A DNA stretch of 64,000 nucleotides from Halichoerus grypus (GCF_964656455.1 NC_135717.1:11251033-11315032), one strand, 5' to 3'; shown: positions 33,147 to 45,060, counted from the first letter of the stretch. Notes: generated by a model not told the origin, from the sequence alone. Numbers and translations are program-made.

Positions 33147-33899
33147 ACACAGGTCTTTTTCCTTCACCATTTAAGAGCAAGCTATAGATGTGATTATCAC
33201 TTCATTTATAAATAACTCTACTATGCATTCCCTAAAACAAAGATAACTACTCTACAAGCCTACAAGTCAGGAAGACAACATTTTTTACACCACCATCCAA
33301 TCCATAGATGCCATTCACATTTCGCCAAATGTCCCATCTGTGTCATTCTGTTTGTTTTGGTCCAGGATGCCACCCAGGAACCTGCACTGGATTTCGATGT
33401 CAAATGTGCTATTCCCTCCAATCTGGAAGAGCTCCTTCTCTCTCCTGCCTCTCCTGTCCTCTACAATCTTAGAGTACCAGCCTCACGTGCTGTCAGATGA
33501 CCCTCAATGCGGTCTCCCCAGGACCAGATCCAGATCATGTGTTCCTGATGGGGATGTCACAGGAGTGATGTGTCCTTTGCCACACATCTACCTCTAAAGA
33601 TACACAATGTCAGCCCATACTACCCATCCCTGCTATTATTAACCTTGATCACTTGCTCATGCTGGTGCTTGCCAGGTTTCTCCACCATAATGACATCATT
33701 TTCCTCTTTGTAACTAATTATCATTCCATAGGGGGTATATTCTGAGATTGTGCCAATATCATGTACATCCTCAAACTGCCACCCACCCACTTTGCATGCC
33801 TGAATCAACATGTGCCTGAATCAATGGCCACAGGTCCACTCTACCCAATGACTACTATGATGGTTGCCAAATGGCGACCTTCCATTTCCATTCATTCCC

Positions 33900-33987
33900 A
33901 TTAGTTTTATTTTACTATAAGGTAGAACTTTGCCTTCTCCATTTGTGTATGTATATAGTTATGGACCCAGACATTCTTTTTTTACTC
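33900..33987 (+). repeat. copy 2 of a dispersed ~90-base direct repeat
   Basis: Partner of 32,025-32,120, 1.88 kb away in the same orientation. It fits inside the flanking LINE-like sequence, so it is probably the source copy. Confidence 0.85.
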
Positions 33988-34194
33988 ACTATATTATAAT
34001 CTGTAATACACACTGGTTTGAAATCATAATTTTTTTTAGCTTAGTCCTATAGTTAGATTGACACCATGTTTACTGCCAGTCTGTTTTACTGTAGTGTTAC
34101 TGTGAATTTCTGGGTTGGCTGAAGTTTATCATCTAGAATTTCTTTAACAAGACCCTATGGGATTTCTATCCTCTAAATTCTTACACACTTTAAA

Positions 34195-35612
34195 ATGGTT
34201 TCTCCCCCCCCATAACAGCTTTATTAAATTACAATTCACAGACCATACAATTCATTCAATTTGTATAATTTACTGTTGTTGTTGTTGTTTTTTTTTTTTG
34301 TTTTTTTTTTTTGCATATCCACAGAGTTGTGTAACTATTACCACAATCAAATTTTGAACATTTTTATGGCTCCAGAAAGGAAGCTGGTACCCATCAGTAA
34401 CCACCCTCCATTCTCCCCCACCTGCCTCCCGGGCCCTAGACAAAAATGAATGTCTTTTCTGTACATATAGATTTACCTATGGTGGACATTTAACATAAAT
34501 GAAATAATACTATATGTAGTCCTTTGTGACTGGCTTATTTCACTCAGCATACTGTTTTCGAGATTCATGCATGTTGCGTATTTCATTCCTTTTACGCTGA
34601 ATAAATATTCCATTGTATGGATATACCATATTTTGTTTATCCATTCATCCATTGGTGGGTATAAACAATCATTCCACTTTGGGTTTTTCTGAAAAATGTT
34701 GCTAGGAACTTTCATGTACAGTCTTTGTGTGGGCATACACTTTTCATTTATCTTTGGTATATACCTTGAAGTGGAATTGCTGTGTCATATGGTAACTCTG
34801 TGTTTAACATTATAAGGGGCCTCCAAACTGTTTTCCACAGCAGCTACACCAGGTTACATGCCCACCATCAACGCCCAAGAGTTCCAATCCCTCCACATCC
34901 TCACCAACACTTACTATGTAATGTCTTTATTATTGACATTCTAGTGGCTATGAAGTGGTAGGTCATAGTGGTTGTGATTTGTATTCCCCTGGTGGCTGAT
35001 GATGTTGAGTACCTTTCCATGGGCTTATTGGCCATTCATATCTCTTCTTTGGAGAAATGTCTATTCATATCCTTTGCCTATTTTTTAAACTGGGAGTCAT
35101 CATTTTATTACTGTGTTTTTAGTGTTCTTTATATATTCTAGTGATAATTCCCTTGTGAGATATATGATTTGCAAATGTTTTCTCCCATTTGTGAGTTGCC
35201 TTTTCACTTTCTTTTAAAGCACAAAATTTGGATAAAGTCCGATTTATCTATTTTTCTTTGTATTGAGTATGCTTTTGATGTCATATCTAAGAAATTCTTA
35301 CCTAATTCAAGATCATGAAGACTTACTTCTATGTTTTCTTATGAGTTTTATAATTTATAAAGCTATTATTTTTAAGTTTGTGATCCATTTTGAGTTAATT
35401 GTTGTATATGCCATGAGGTAGGGGCCCAACTTCATTTTTTGCATGTGAATATCCTATTTGCCCAACACCATTTGTTCAAAAGACTACTCTTTCTGCCATT
35501 GAGTTGTTTTGGTACTTTTGTCAAAAGCCAATTGCATGTAACTGTGAGGGCATATTTTTAGACCCTCAATTCTATTTCATTGATCTACATGCCCATCCTA
35601 CGCCAGTACTAA
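34195..35612 (-). mobile_element. LINE-1 (L1M-type), 1.4 kb antisense
   Basis: The longest L1 in the window. It begins with antisense 3' UTR (ATAACAGCTTTATTAAATTA) and runs through 'ctggcttatttcactcagca', 'ttgaagtggaattgctgtgt' and 'ccctccacatcctcaccaac'. It then reaches deeper ORF2 ('ccatttgtgagttgcctttt', 'tttcattgatctacatgccc'). The frame is interrupted by many stops. A GTT/T-run expansion sits at 34,273-34,313. Confidence 0.9.
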
Positions 35613-36000
35613 AATGCCTTTCTTTTGGTTTTATATGTGAACCAAGGTTCTTCTGGGGGTATCATTTCTTACCTTGAAAATTTGGGGGATGTAGTTCAAC
35701 TATTCCTAGCACTGACTATGGAGAAAGCTGAGGCCCGTCCAGTGATCTTTATCTTCAGAGCCAATGCCCAAAGGATTGTTTGTCTAAATGTTCAATATTT
35801 TTTAGAATACATCTTGGTGCTGATAGTCTCATGTCAGGTTTTCCTGAGAGCATGTTGTGTTTTCATTATGTGGATTTGATATTTATTTCATGGAGAGTTT
35901 TCTTAGATGCTAAATCTTAAAATGCATTTTTTTGGTTTAAGTTTTTCAATCTCTTGGGGGTGACAGTTATGGCAGGTTGGAACTCTTTTGACTTTATTCT
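35613..36000. other. A+T-rich old sequence, not identified
   Basis: An 84-codon + frame at 35,625 starts at TTG and has no domain. It is probably decayed repeat. Confidence 0.3.
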
Positions 36001-36003
36001 CTA

Positions 36004-36240
36004 CATAGATATGTATAGATAGATAGATGATAGATAGATAGGTAGATAGATGGAAGAGAGATGGATGGATAAATAGATTGATGGATGCATAGATATATGG
36101 ATAGATAGACAAACAGATGATAGAGAGAGAGATAGAAGAGAGATGGATGGATGGATAGATAGATAGGCATATAGATAGTAAATAGGCAAGATGTAGATAA
36201 TGCTATAGATAGATGGTATAGACATAAATACTATATACAT
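36004..36240 (+). repeat. GATA/GATG tetranucleotide tract
   Basis: Imperfect GATA and GATG units over about 235 bases with GAGA interruptions. They read as Tyr/Leu/Ser/Ile frames on the other strand. This is a compound microsatellite, not a gene. Confidence 0.95.
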
Positions 36241-36251
36241 GCACTTAAAGA

Positions 36252-36297
36252 ATATATATATATATATATATATATATACTAAAGTATATATATATTA
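36252..36297 (+). repeat. (TA)n microsatellite
   Basis: About 14 TA units, a CTAAAG break, then a shorter TA run. Confidence 0.95.
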
Positions 36298-36299
36298 GT

Positions 36300-36537
36300 T
36301 CTGGGTTTATGTTAATTTCTGTTTCATTTTGCTTGCTTCTCTCAACCCTTTCCTCCATAATAATGCCTGTGCTTTTAACCACACTAATTCCTCTTTGTCC
36401 GATCTCTAATGTAGCTTGTAAATTTCGGTTTTTATTTCTCTCTTCTACCTCCTCCCCGTTCACTTCTTTCTGCCAGCTTATGTTTCATCTCATTCTGTTG
36501 TCTTGCCATATATTCTCTGTGCTTTTGTGTTTCTGCC
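36300..36537. other. old T-rich sequence, not identified
   Basis: This resembles decayed LINE sequence; together with 36,701-36,900 it flanks the short L1 insertion. No family is assigned. Confidence 0.3.
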
Positions 36538-36553
36538 TTGAGCTTTATTTCTT

Positions 36554-36684
36554 TTTTTTTTATTGTTATGTTAATCCCCATACATTACATCATTAGTTTT
36601 AGATATAGTGTTCCATGATTCATTGTTTGTGCATAACACCCAGTGCTCCATGCAGAACGTGCCCTCCTCAATACCCATCACCAG
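36554..36684 (-). mobile_element. very short young LINE-1 3' end
   Basis: Only about 131 bases of L1 3' end are present, antisense, after a T run: 'acattacatcattagtttta', 'gttccatgattcattgtttg', 'cacccagtgctccatgcaga'. The perfect 16-base TSD TTGAGCTTTATTTCTT lies at 36,538-36,553 and 36,685-36,700. Confidence 0.93.
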
Positions 36685-36700
36685 TTGAGCTTTATTTCTT

Positions 36701-38485
36701 AAAAATATTTCCTCAAAATCTTCTTTCATGAATGAGACTACAGTGACACCCTTCCTCTGTTCAAAGACCATGTTTTTCCTCTAAGCATTTCTCATGTGCC
36801 ATTTTCTCTCGCTGCTTACCTCCTGTCTTCTTGTTCAGTTTTCATACAGTTCCAGTCTTGGTCCTTTTTCTAGTATACTTTGACTGAAGTGAGTTTTTTT
36901 CTGGACATACCATTTGTATAAGGATTCTGTGTTGGGAAGCGGGGCAGGGGGGCATTATTCAGGCCTGAAGGAATTCTCTCTGCTGTCCCACGAAGTTGTC
37001 AGGGCTCTTGGGTGCCACGTGGGCAGACCCCGACTCCCTTTGGCTGGCAGAAGCATAATCCCAGTGCATTCCTACTGCCTATTACCTGTTTCCTGCAGTT
37101 GGGGTGCACCTGCCCCACACTGATAATTTCTAAGTGCTCATGATCACATCCAAGAAGGGAGTCTGACAAATTAGCACCTGTGGTTCTCTCTGACATGTTG
37201 TGCTGTGTGGGGCTTTTATTCTCTTCTTTCTACTTTCCTGTAGTCTCGATTTTAACAAAAATGTATATTATCTCTAGAATCAGGAAATACATTGTAGTAA
37301 AAGCGGAAGGTTCATAGGGCTGTGGTGGGATGAAAGGACATGGGTGAGTAAGGAGCTGGGTCTACCAGCTGGTCCCTCTGAAGTGTGCCACACTAAAGGC
37401 TAATGACAGGCCAGCTGAGGGGGCCATAGGGCACGTACCTGGCAAGGCAAAACGGGCCACTACAGTTAAAGAAATCACCAGGTAAAGCAGGAAAACTCCG
37501 AGAAGCAAGGCTGGGTAGAGGGGAAATCCAATACATCCAGCTTATTATTACAACCACGTAACTCCCACATAGGAGGAAAACGAACGCTCAGAGAGGTTAG
37601 GTCAATTGCCCAAAGTCCCTCCATCTTGAAAATGCCGATTAAATCATGTTCTTCTTTTCCTCTCCTTCCTGCCTACTTATTAGCTCTCCGGGCGGGGTGA
37701 CTCAGTGTAGGGTGATGCTATTAACTGAGAGAGAGAGTGCAGGGAGGGAAGGAGGCAGCTTGCAGGGAGAGATAATGAGCTCTGTTTTGGACATGATGAG
37801 TTATTGTGAGCTCAGCACTCACAGCTCCACTGTTGGAATAACATGGAGGCAGAGGTATCATTTCATGTGACAGCCCACTGTTCCTGTCACCTTGCTCCTG
37901 TCAGTCAAGCGAGGGGAAAAAAAAGAATGTTTCTAGAAACCTGCTGGTGGCTGTCTTTCTCCCAGAATGAAACCACCTAGTACAGATGACACTGGATCTC
38001 AAGGAGATGAGGCTCTGACAGTGTCTGCTCTGAGTCATCCACAGCCCAAATAGCATCCGGATCATCTCTTGACATCCCTCGGCTCAGGGCTCTTGAATGG
38101 GGCCTTCCAGACACCTTGGAGGTGGGGGGGGGGGCGGTGATCAGTGACAGCCTTATTGAACTATCCCAGAGCTTCAAAGATTCACCTTCCCCATTGTGGT
38201 CTAGGCAACCAGCCTCAGGGGAATTTTACCAGGGCCAAATTTTTCCCTTAGGACTGACAAGCACGGCACCCAGAACCTTTCTCTGCCTTTGTGCATAGAC
38301 CAGTTTGCCAAGACTGACAAGGCAGGGGAGGAAGGTTCCAACAACAGTAACAAAACAAGCACCGAAAGGCACCCAGTCAAATTAATGGCAACCTGTGTGA
38401 GATAAGATTTTTGTACAAAAGGTAATGGCTGCAGCTCCAGCCTATTTTGCAAGTGTGTCTGTGTGGGAAGACAATGCTACTCTCC
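36701..38485. other. mostly single-copy DNA with a MIR scrap
   Basis: About 37,535-37,625 carries antisense MIR core (AGGAGGAAAACGAACGCTCA, GAGAGGTTAGGTCAATTGCC). A run of ten G lies near 38,126. I found no gene; open frames at 38,116-38,298 and 38,201-38,452 overlap on opposite strands. Confidence 0.4.
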
Positions 38486-38489
38486 CCCG

Positions 38490-38955
38490 TTTTATCACAT
38501 AGGCCTGTGACTTGCATGTGTCAGGTTTAGCTTCAAATCCAGACTTCTCCCCTTCTCAGTTCTGTACCCTTAGGTAAGTAATTCGGTTTCTAAACCTCAA
38601 CCTTCTCATAATAAAATGGGCACAATAGGGGCGCCTGGGTGGCTCAGTCGGTTAAGCGGCTGCCTTCGGCTCAGGTCATGATCCTGGGGTCTTGGGATCG
38701 AGCCCCACATCCGGCTCCCTGCTCAGCAGAGAGCCTGCTTCTCCCTCTCCATCTGGCTACCACTCTGCCTGCTTGTGCTCTCTCTCTCTCTGTCAAATAA
38801 ATAAATGAAATCTTGAAAAAAAAAAATGGGCACAATAGCAATCTCATGGCATTCTTGGGAGGATTCTATTAAATGAGATAATGTGTGCAAAGCATCAAGC
38901 ACAGAAGCTGGAACATGGCCAAGCATAAAATACATGGCAGCTGTCATCAATATTC
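38490..38955 (+). mobile_element. MIR SINE split by a Can-SINE
   Basis: Proximal part 38,490-38,628 ('cttcaaatccagacttctcc', 'accttctcataataaaatgg') and distal part 38,839-38,955 ('cttgggaggattctattaaa', 'gctggaacatggcc') join if the SINE is removed. Confidence 0.8.
38629..38822 (+). mobile_element. Can-SINE inside MIR
   Basis: Full-length copy. Perfect 16-base TSD AAAATGGGCACAATAG at 38,613-38,628 and 38,823-38,838. Confidence 0.98.
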
Positions 38956-39345
38956 CTTCGCGGAACACAATACACAATTCCCCACAAAAATAGTCTACCA
39001 TGTACGCAACGCCAGTTTGATGGTGGCTCGTCTTGATGTTTTCTTTGCTCCTCCTTTACAATCGTGCAGATGAACTCCCCGCTCCAGTGTTCATGCAGAT
39101 GGAACCTTTATCGATACACAACAATGACAATGTGTACCAGCTACGGGTCACCTGCAGAGAGTCAGCAGAAGAGAACAGATGCCCCATTTGGATAGGTCCC
39201 CAGCATTGAGTACATAGTAGGGTCTTAATATACATTTTTAGATGGAATAAATAAATCACCTGCTGTATGTCCAACACCATATGAGCAGCCTTGCAGACTT
39301 TGCTTCCTTTAATTCTGTCTGCCCGTGAACACGAACAGAGCCTGT
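38956..39345. other. single-copy DNA with L2-like 3' end
   Basis: About 39,150-39,260 has an L2-like ending ('tgagtacatagtagggtctt', then GGAATAAATAAAT). Nothing is recognised elsewhere. Confidence 0.35.
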
Positions 39346-39347
39346 AT

Positions 39348-39830
39348 CTGTCAGGATTGGCTAGGTTATGCTACGGTAACAAACATCCCTCCTGTCTTAG
39401 CAGCTTATAATGGTTTCTGACTCCTTCGTTCTATGTGTCTCATTCTTCACCTGGCAGATTTGCTCCCAAATTTCCTCGGCCCCGGATCCAGATACCAGAG
39501 CAGCGCCCTTTGCCAATCTCAGGGCACCGAGAAAGAGCAGGGTGAATCACAACCTGGCGGGTGGCTCCCTTCCAGAAGTGACACAGGTCTCTTATGCTCA
39601 CATGTCCCTGGCCAAGCATGCCACCTGTCCTGCCTAACATCAAAGGAGATGGGATAGAGGTAATGTCACCTTTGTCAACGGCCTCAGGGACGCCTGCAAT
39701 TTTTGTGAACGGTTTTCTCACAAGGGAAACTAGACTCTTGGTTAAGGAACTTAGCCAGGTGTAAGGAAGTGAATCATGGTCTGTCTGACTCCAAAGCACA
39801 TTGCATCTCACTTGTCTTTTTGGTCTGCTT
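39348..39830 (+). mobile_element. old interspersed repeat, unnamed family B
   Basis: Markers: 'ggattggctaggttatgcta', 'taacaaacatccctcctgtc', 'ctcccttccagaagtgacac', 'acatgtccctggccaagcat'. This is a recurrent mammalian repeat pattern. I suspect an LTR-class or DNA element but cannot assign it. Open frames across it on both strands are chance. Confidence 0.45.
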
Positions 39831-40367
39831 GCTTCTCATGTCTTCACGGAGCCAAATATTTGGTCTCTCCAGGAAATCTGCTTTTCCCTAGATTTGAATA
39901 GACTGAGCAAATAGAGCCAGGCTGCTAATTCGTACAGCTATCAAATTCCAGTGAATTGACTCCTAGGCAGAAAGACTCTCTCCAGAGCCACAGGGATAGC
40001 TCATTGGCAAGGCCCCATGTGACACCAAGAAGCTGGCCTTTGTCATTCTGATGTGGCACCGATTTCCAGGCCAAGTGCCAAAGGCTGTCAGGATTTGTTG
40101 TGGGGATGTTCTTGCAATCCAGGCAGATATTCTACTGCTAACCCAAATCCTGGCCTGCTTTTCCAAAATGGCTTGCTGGCCCAGCTTCTTGAGCAATCAC
40201 TGCCTTACAAAAACAAAATGCAAATCCTGTTCCTGATGCTCCAATTCCAGAAAACTCATAGACTAGCTCTACTTACATAAATGTGAGTGCATACCTCCTT
40301 TTTCTTTCTAAAACACTGAGTAACTCATTATTCATCAAAAGACATTTCCAAAAAGCACAGTTGTTTT
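39831..40367. other. single-copy DNA, nothing recognised
   Basis: Overlapping open frames on both strands near 39,963-40,280 have no domain. Confidence 0.4.
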
Positions 40368-40381
40368 AATTCAACCCCCCC

Positions 40382-40580
40382 TTTTTTTTTTTAAAGATTT
40401 ATTTATTTATTTATTTGAGAGAGAGAGAATGAGAGAGAGCACATGAGAGGGGGGAGGGTCAGAGGGAGAAGCAGACTCCCCGCCGAGCAGGGAGCCTGAT
40501 GCAGGACTCGATCCAGGGACTCCAGGATCATGACCTGAGCCGAAGGCAGTCACTTAACCAACTGAGCCACCCAGGCGCCC
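40382..40580 (-). mobile_element. Can-SINE
   Basis: Antisense copy with (ATTT)n tail at about 40,404-40,420. TSD AATTCAACCCC at 40,368-40,378 and 40,581-40,591. Confidence 0.96.
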
Positions 40581-40880
40581 AATTCAACCCCTTTTTAAGT
40601 GTTTCAGTCATGGAGTCCAAGATTTGGTTCGATTGGGTAAAGGCCCTATGGAAATGTACTTGCAACACCCAGGTCTGGAATCACCGGCCTCTGTGCGCTC
40701 AGCCCCTGAAACCTCATCTGAACCACTTACAAGAATCTAAGGCTTAGCGGCTGCTTTTAGCTTGTTCTGTTCCCTGGCCTTCTCTTATTGATGTGTTACA
40801 AGAAAATCAAATGGTCACAAGTGAGCCAGAAGCAGATGGAAAAGGTGAAAAAGAAATGTGAACCCGTTCAAGACTTAATT

Positions 40881-41039
40881 CAGTGGCTCTCAACCGCAGG
40901 TGCGGACCCATGTCATTTGCACACATCTGTCTGCCCAGGACTCATCCCAAACCAGTGAATCAGAGCTCCAGGTAGGGGACCCAGGACACATTTCTATTTT
41001 CAAAGTCCCAGGGTGTCACTTTTGGGTTGAGAACCACTG
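40881..41039. mobile_element. MER5A-like hAT DNA transposon
   Basis: A 159-base non-autonomous element with terminal inverted repeats CAGTGGCTCTCAAC and GTTGAGAACCACTG (one mismatch). Internal markers include 'ccagtgaatcagagctccag'. The 8-base TSD has decayed. Confidence 0.85.
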
Positions 41040-41040
41040 A

Positions 41041-42200
41041 ATGAGATCATCAACCTTTGAGTGGCTGAGCCAGCCCATCCATTCTTGACCTCCCTGCCTC
41101 CCCTTTATTACTTTACATAGTAATAGTCCTCATCAAATGAATGAGGCATTTGTAGATGTTACGTTGTATTGAGGTGAGGATATATTTATTCTGCTAGGCC
41201 CTAGAAGCTTCTGGATGCTAATCAAGGTCATTTTCAATGTGTGCCCCTAAGTCTGCTAGAATCATAACCCTCACTTGTCAAGCAGTGTGGCCTTATCACA
41301 TCCCTGTGATAGGTGTGACAGGGGACAGTTGTCTCACACGTGACTCCTACCACATCCTATACCTCTGCCTGGTTCGGCACCCTTATTCGGGCCATCTACA
41401 AGGGGGTAGGCACCTGCCCCTCAGCTCTGGATCTTCTGGTGTGGCAAGGCTGCCTGTCCTACCTCCACCCACCTCCAGATCCCTGGCACTGACCTTCCTT
41501 GTTGGCTTGCAGGGAAATGATTCCCCCTTTCTTATTGTTCATTCATTTTGGTGCTGGGGGTGCAGAGAGGGGGTACATAGGGCCTCATGGCTGAGTTGCA
41601 CTGAGTGTTAGAGACCCAGCATTTCATTACCCTGCAACAATTCTTTCCCTGGTAGCTTAGACGCTGATAATCCCAGTTGGATGATCATGTCAGACTCCTT
41701 CACTTGTGGCATTTTATCTGTCCATCTTCCTGCAAGTCAGCTTCTGTTGCTTTCCCATGTGTAGACTATTTCAAGACCTCTCCTAAATCTACATTTTTGC
41801 ATTCCATTCCCATGATACGGTTTGCCTCCATCGGAGGTTAGGGGGCAAGATCTCCACAGAAGACAGGGACTTCCACGGTATCAACCCCCCAGATCCGCAG
41901 GGGAAAATCTTGCAGCACAGACCGGAAAGTGGATTGATGGGGAGGGGTCTGGCTAGAACTTAGACAAGAATTTCCCTTTCAGACTCATCCCCAAAGGACT
42001 CGGTGTCTGGAGAACATCTCACCACGGAAGGCAAAGGGGCAACTTTCCCAGGAAAAGGGAGCAGCAGAGCAGGAAAGCACAGTGGTGCCTCCTGCCTCAG
42101 TTTCCACTTTGTAACAATTGGTAGCTTTCCATTCTAAACTGAGCTATGGAGATAAATCTGCATATGTAGCTATTTAAAAGGAAGCCAGGAGAAGCTGTTC
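41041..42200. other. single-copy DNA, nothing recognised
   Basis: A 124-codon + frame at 41,237 starts at a non-ATG codon and has no domain. No repeat was recognised. Confidence 0.35.
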
Positions 42201-43129
42201 TATGGCTTTGTAGATTCAGGGTACCCAAAGAGACAGAGTGAGGTGTGATGGGGAATACTCTGGAGATGTAGCCTCACAAAGGGCTGTGGAGCGGAGTCTC
42301 CTCCCCAGAGGAGATGAGGGAAAGGGGGCTTTAAAACACCATTCAGGGCTTACAAATGTGTTCCTGCTTTCAGGAGACACAGGAGACTGATGCCTGAGAA
42401 CAGGAACACGGATCATAGACTGTGTCAGATTTCCAACCTGAAAGATCTCAGGTGGAGATGTGAGGCAATGGCTGGCCCCTTGTCCTGGTGGTGGTGCTTG
42501 GGGTGGATGGCGTTGGGACTGGCCAGCAAACGGTCTGCAGGGGCATGGGGGGGCTGTGAGCGTTCCCGTGGAGCAGACACAAGCAACACTGGGGAGAAAG
42601 CAACCACGGGGCCATCTTGGTTCCTTTTCCATCAGGCTTCTCAGAGGGGCAAGGAATCCCAGCAGAAAGGCCAGAGGACCCCAGCGGGATGCCCCGGGGT
42701 GAAGATAGATGATAAGCCACGACCTGGACTAGAAACATCTACCCTAGTCCCCAGATCAAGAGAGTCACACACTCTTCTAAAGCACCCAAAGGGAAGAAGC
42801 AACCACTTTAAAATGTGACCAGATGCAGAGAACAAAAAGCAGATGATGTCAGAACTAGTTCAAGGAACAACTTTCCTGCCCCGTCCTCCTCCTCCGTGCA
42901 GCCCCCAGAGGCTGGAGATGTGGGGGTGGAGGGATCAGGGAAAGGGAAATTTGAGATTACTTGTTCCTCTGTCCCCCTCCTCCTGTAGGCTTCCAGCCAA
43001 GTCCAGAGTCTCTGTTTAAATTACAGTGTGAGCATTCATTCATGTTTCTGAGTCAATCTGTATTTGTGATTCCAAATAACACTGAGATGTTCTAATACCA
43101 GAGAGTGAGTAGAGAAAGCAAAGACTTGC
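42201..43129. other. single-copy GC-richer DNA with overlapping frames
   Basis: Frames of up to 142 codons on + and 138 on - overlap at 42,216-42,835. Such mutual openness follows from base composition. No splice-bounded exon or domain stands out. Confidence 0.35.
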
Positions 43130-43340
43130 CCACCAAGAGAGTCGTCACACAGGGTAAGATGACCCCGTGAACTAAAGTTTAAAGGGACAGTGACAGACAG
43201 AATAAAGTTGCGGCGCGACCCCCAATCTACATGTCTCCGTACAAGTTACGATGGGAGACCAGAGCCAGGTGTCAATGGAAACCCATACATTAGGAGCTGT
43301 GCTTCTTGAATTGCCTTTTGTGAATTTCATGGTGTTCTCC
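43130..43340. promoter_or_regulatory. CpG-retaining single-copy block
   Basis: It keeps CpG clusters (AGTTGCGGCGCGACCCC at 43,206-43,222; TCTCCGTACAAGTTACGATG) in otherwise CpG-poor DNA. Constraint is inferred only from composition. Confidence 0.25.
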
Positions 43341-43759
43341 ATATTATTTTGAAAAATGAAATCAAGGGGAAGGGCTCGCTTAGACTAGAACTTGGAAGAG
43401 TCGATTGGAGGGTCGTGGTGCCCCCAGAGGGACAGGCTCATGAGTCCCAAGAAGGAGGTGAAATTCAGGGCCTTGGGCGGGGCGGGTGGAGGGGGATCCA
43501 TATGGATATGCTTCTCCTTCAGGTGGTAAAAATCTGGACTTTCACATGTGGCCTCTGTTGGTCACAGAGTTCCCCTCCAGGAGCTTCCTGAATGTGATCT
43601 GAAACCAGCCCCTGTTCTTAGAGGGCAGGGAGAAACCAAGAAAGAGGCAGGCCACTCCAGATGGGTAGGTGGCAGGTTTCATAAGCAAGGGAACTTACCT
43701 ACATACGGGGTTTGTCTTGGGCTCTGCATCAGCCTATGTATCGTAGGGAATGTCTAAGT

Positions 43760-43930
43760 CAGTAATATTGAGGTAACTTTGTATGGTGATCGGTGGTAAC
43801 TACACTTACCATGGTGAGTAGTCCCTAATATATGTAATTGTTGAATCACTATGTTGGACATCAGAAGCTAATACAATATGACATGTTGGCTATACTTCAA
43901 TTAAACATAAAAATTTTAAAAATTTTAAAA
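43760..43930 (+). mobile_element. LINE-1 3' end
   Basis: 'tgtaattgttgaatcactat', then 'atcagaagctaatacaatat' and the terminal 'gctatacttcaattaaacat'. A duplicated AAAATTTT unit follows at 43,909-43,930. Confidence 0.75.
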
Positions 43931-44864
43931 GTTTATATAGAAACCTTAACTGGGTTCAGTAGCAGGTGTTCTCAACACCACATCACTATCTCAAAGCTAT
44001 GTCCCCGGAGGAGCCTCTGGGAGTGAGAAAGGCAGGCAGGATGCACATGCCCAGGACAGGGCAGGGAGTGAGGAGCCTCCCATTGCTTGGGTCCCGCTCA
44101 TGGGTCAGCTGGTGGTCATGTCTTCTGGATGACCTTCCCCAACAACCTCAAGTAGAGAATCAAATTGCCACTTTTATCAAACTTTCCTAGGAGGCCCTAG
44201 GAGTCATACAGAAGGCACAGACTTGCGTGGGGGGAAAGGTAATGTTCACTTGGAGTTCCACTTTGGAGGCCCAGCAAGGGATCTACGGACCATTTTCAAT
44301 GTGGCTACATAGCATCATTTTCAACGTGGCTACATAACATCATCCGGACATTTACTACACATTGTAAGTTTCCCCGGGCAAGCAAGTTGGAAATACATAA
44401 ACGCTATTAAATCTAGTGGAGTAGAAAACATCGTTAAAGGGCAGATTGACTTCAAGAGCTTCCGCTAAGTATACAAAATTGCAATGTGCTTTCGGTTTGT
44501 TTTTCCTAAAAGGTTTGCTCCCCCACTCCTGGCCCAGAGCAAACCCATGAAACAATGTCAACCTACGGTGTCATTTGGGAGATGTTGTGACTTAAGTTGG
44601 AAAACAGGTCAATGGTATTGATCGGAAACTTAGTGACAATGCCTGTTTTTACCGATGAGCAGTGTGTGGTCAGACTCCTTCCTGGGGGCTGTCCTTTGAG
44701 AACTGTGGGGTGGGCAGGCAAGTCTGGCATGCCACAGGGCCCCAGAATCATGTGCTGCTTCTTGGAAGCCTCTACTCCATTAAGAGGCACTTGCTCTTGA
44801 TATTTTCTGGGCAACTCTGCAGATGCTATCTTTCAGCAAGTGCCCTCATGAACTTGGAAAGACA
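43931..44864. other. single-copy DNA with a short tandem duplication
   Basis: Nothing is recognised apart from the duplication at 44,291-44,340. Short overlapping frames have no domain. Confidence 0.4.
44291..44340 (+). repeat. two-copy 25-base tandem duplication
   Basis: CATTTTCAATGTGGCTACAT plus AGCAT (44,291-44,315) is followed at once by a second copy (44,316-44,340) with two substitutions. Confidence 0.95.
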
Positions 44865-45060
44865 TTGACATCAGAATCCAATAGACTTGGTTTCAATTTT
44901 GACTGTCACTGGCCATATCACCTACTGGTGCTGATTCTCTGCATGGCTGTGTCTAAAGCTTGAAGGCTCGTTCTGAGGATTAAATGAATCTTTGTATGTG
45001 AAAACCTTTTGCACAATGCTTGGCACATAGGCCTTCAACAGACGAGAGCTGATCTTTATA
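44865..45060 (+). mobile_element. MIR SINE
   Basis: 'aatagacttggtttcaattt', 'ctgaggattaaatgaatctt', 'gcacaatgcttggcacatag'. Confidence 0.75.

Larger units (their letters stand above)
32962..34010 (-). mobile_element. old LINE-like repeat, antisense
   Basis: The segment order 'catttcgccaaatgtcccat', 'ttttggtccaggatgccacc', 'aaccttgatcacttgctcat' and 'gatggttgccaaatggcgac' is one I recognise from old L1M-associated 3' regions read antisense. Family naming is uncertain. An AC microsatellite interrupts it. Confidence 0.5.

Noticed and set aside
36004..36240. Regularly repeated units resembling a CRISPR array
   Set aside because: These are short tandem GATA/GATG units without unique spacers, in a mammalian genome.
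42216..42835. Frames of 142 (+) and 138 (-) codons
   Set aside because: Mutual overlap on opposite strands, no clear exon borders, no domain.
43415..43440. CTCF-like CCCCCAGAGGGACAG
   Set aside because: Only a partial match to the core motif; a scoring matrix would be needed.
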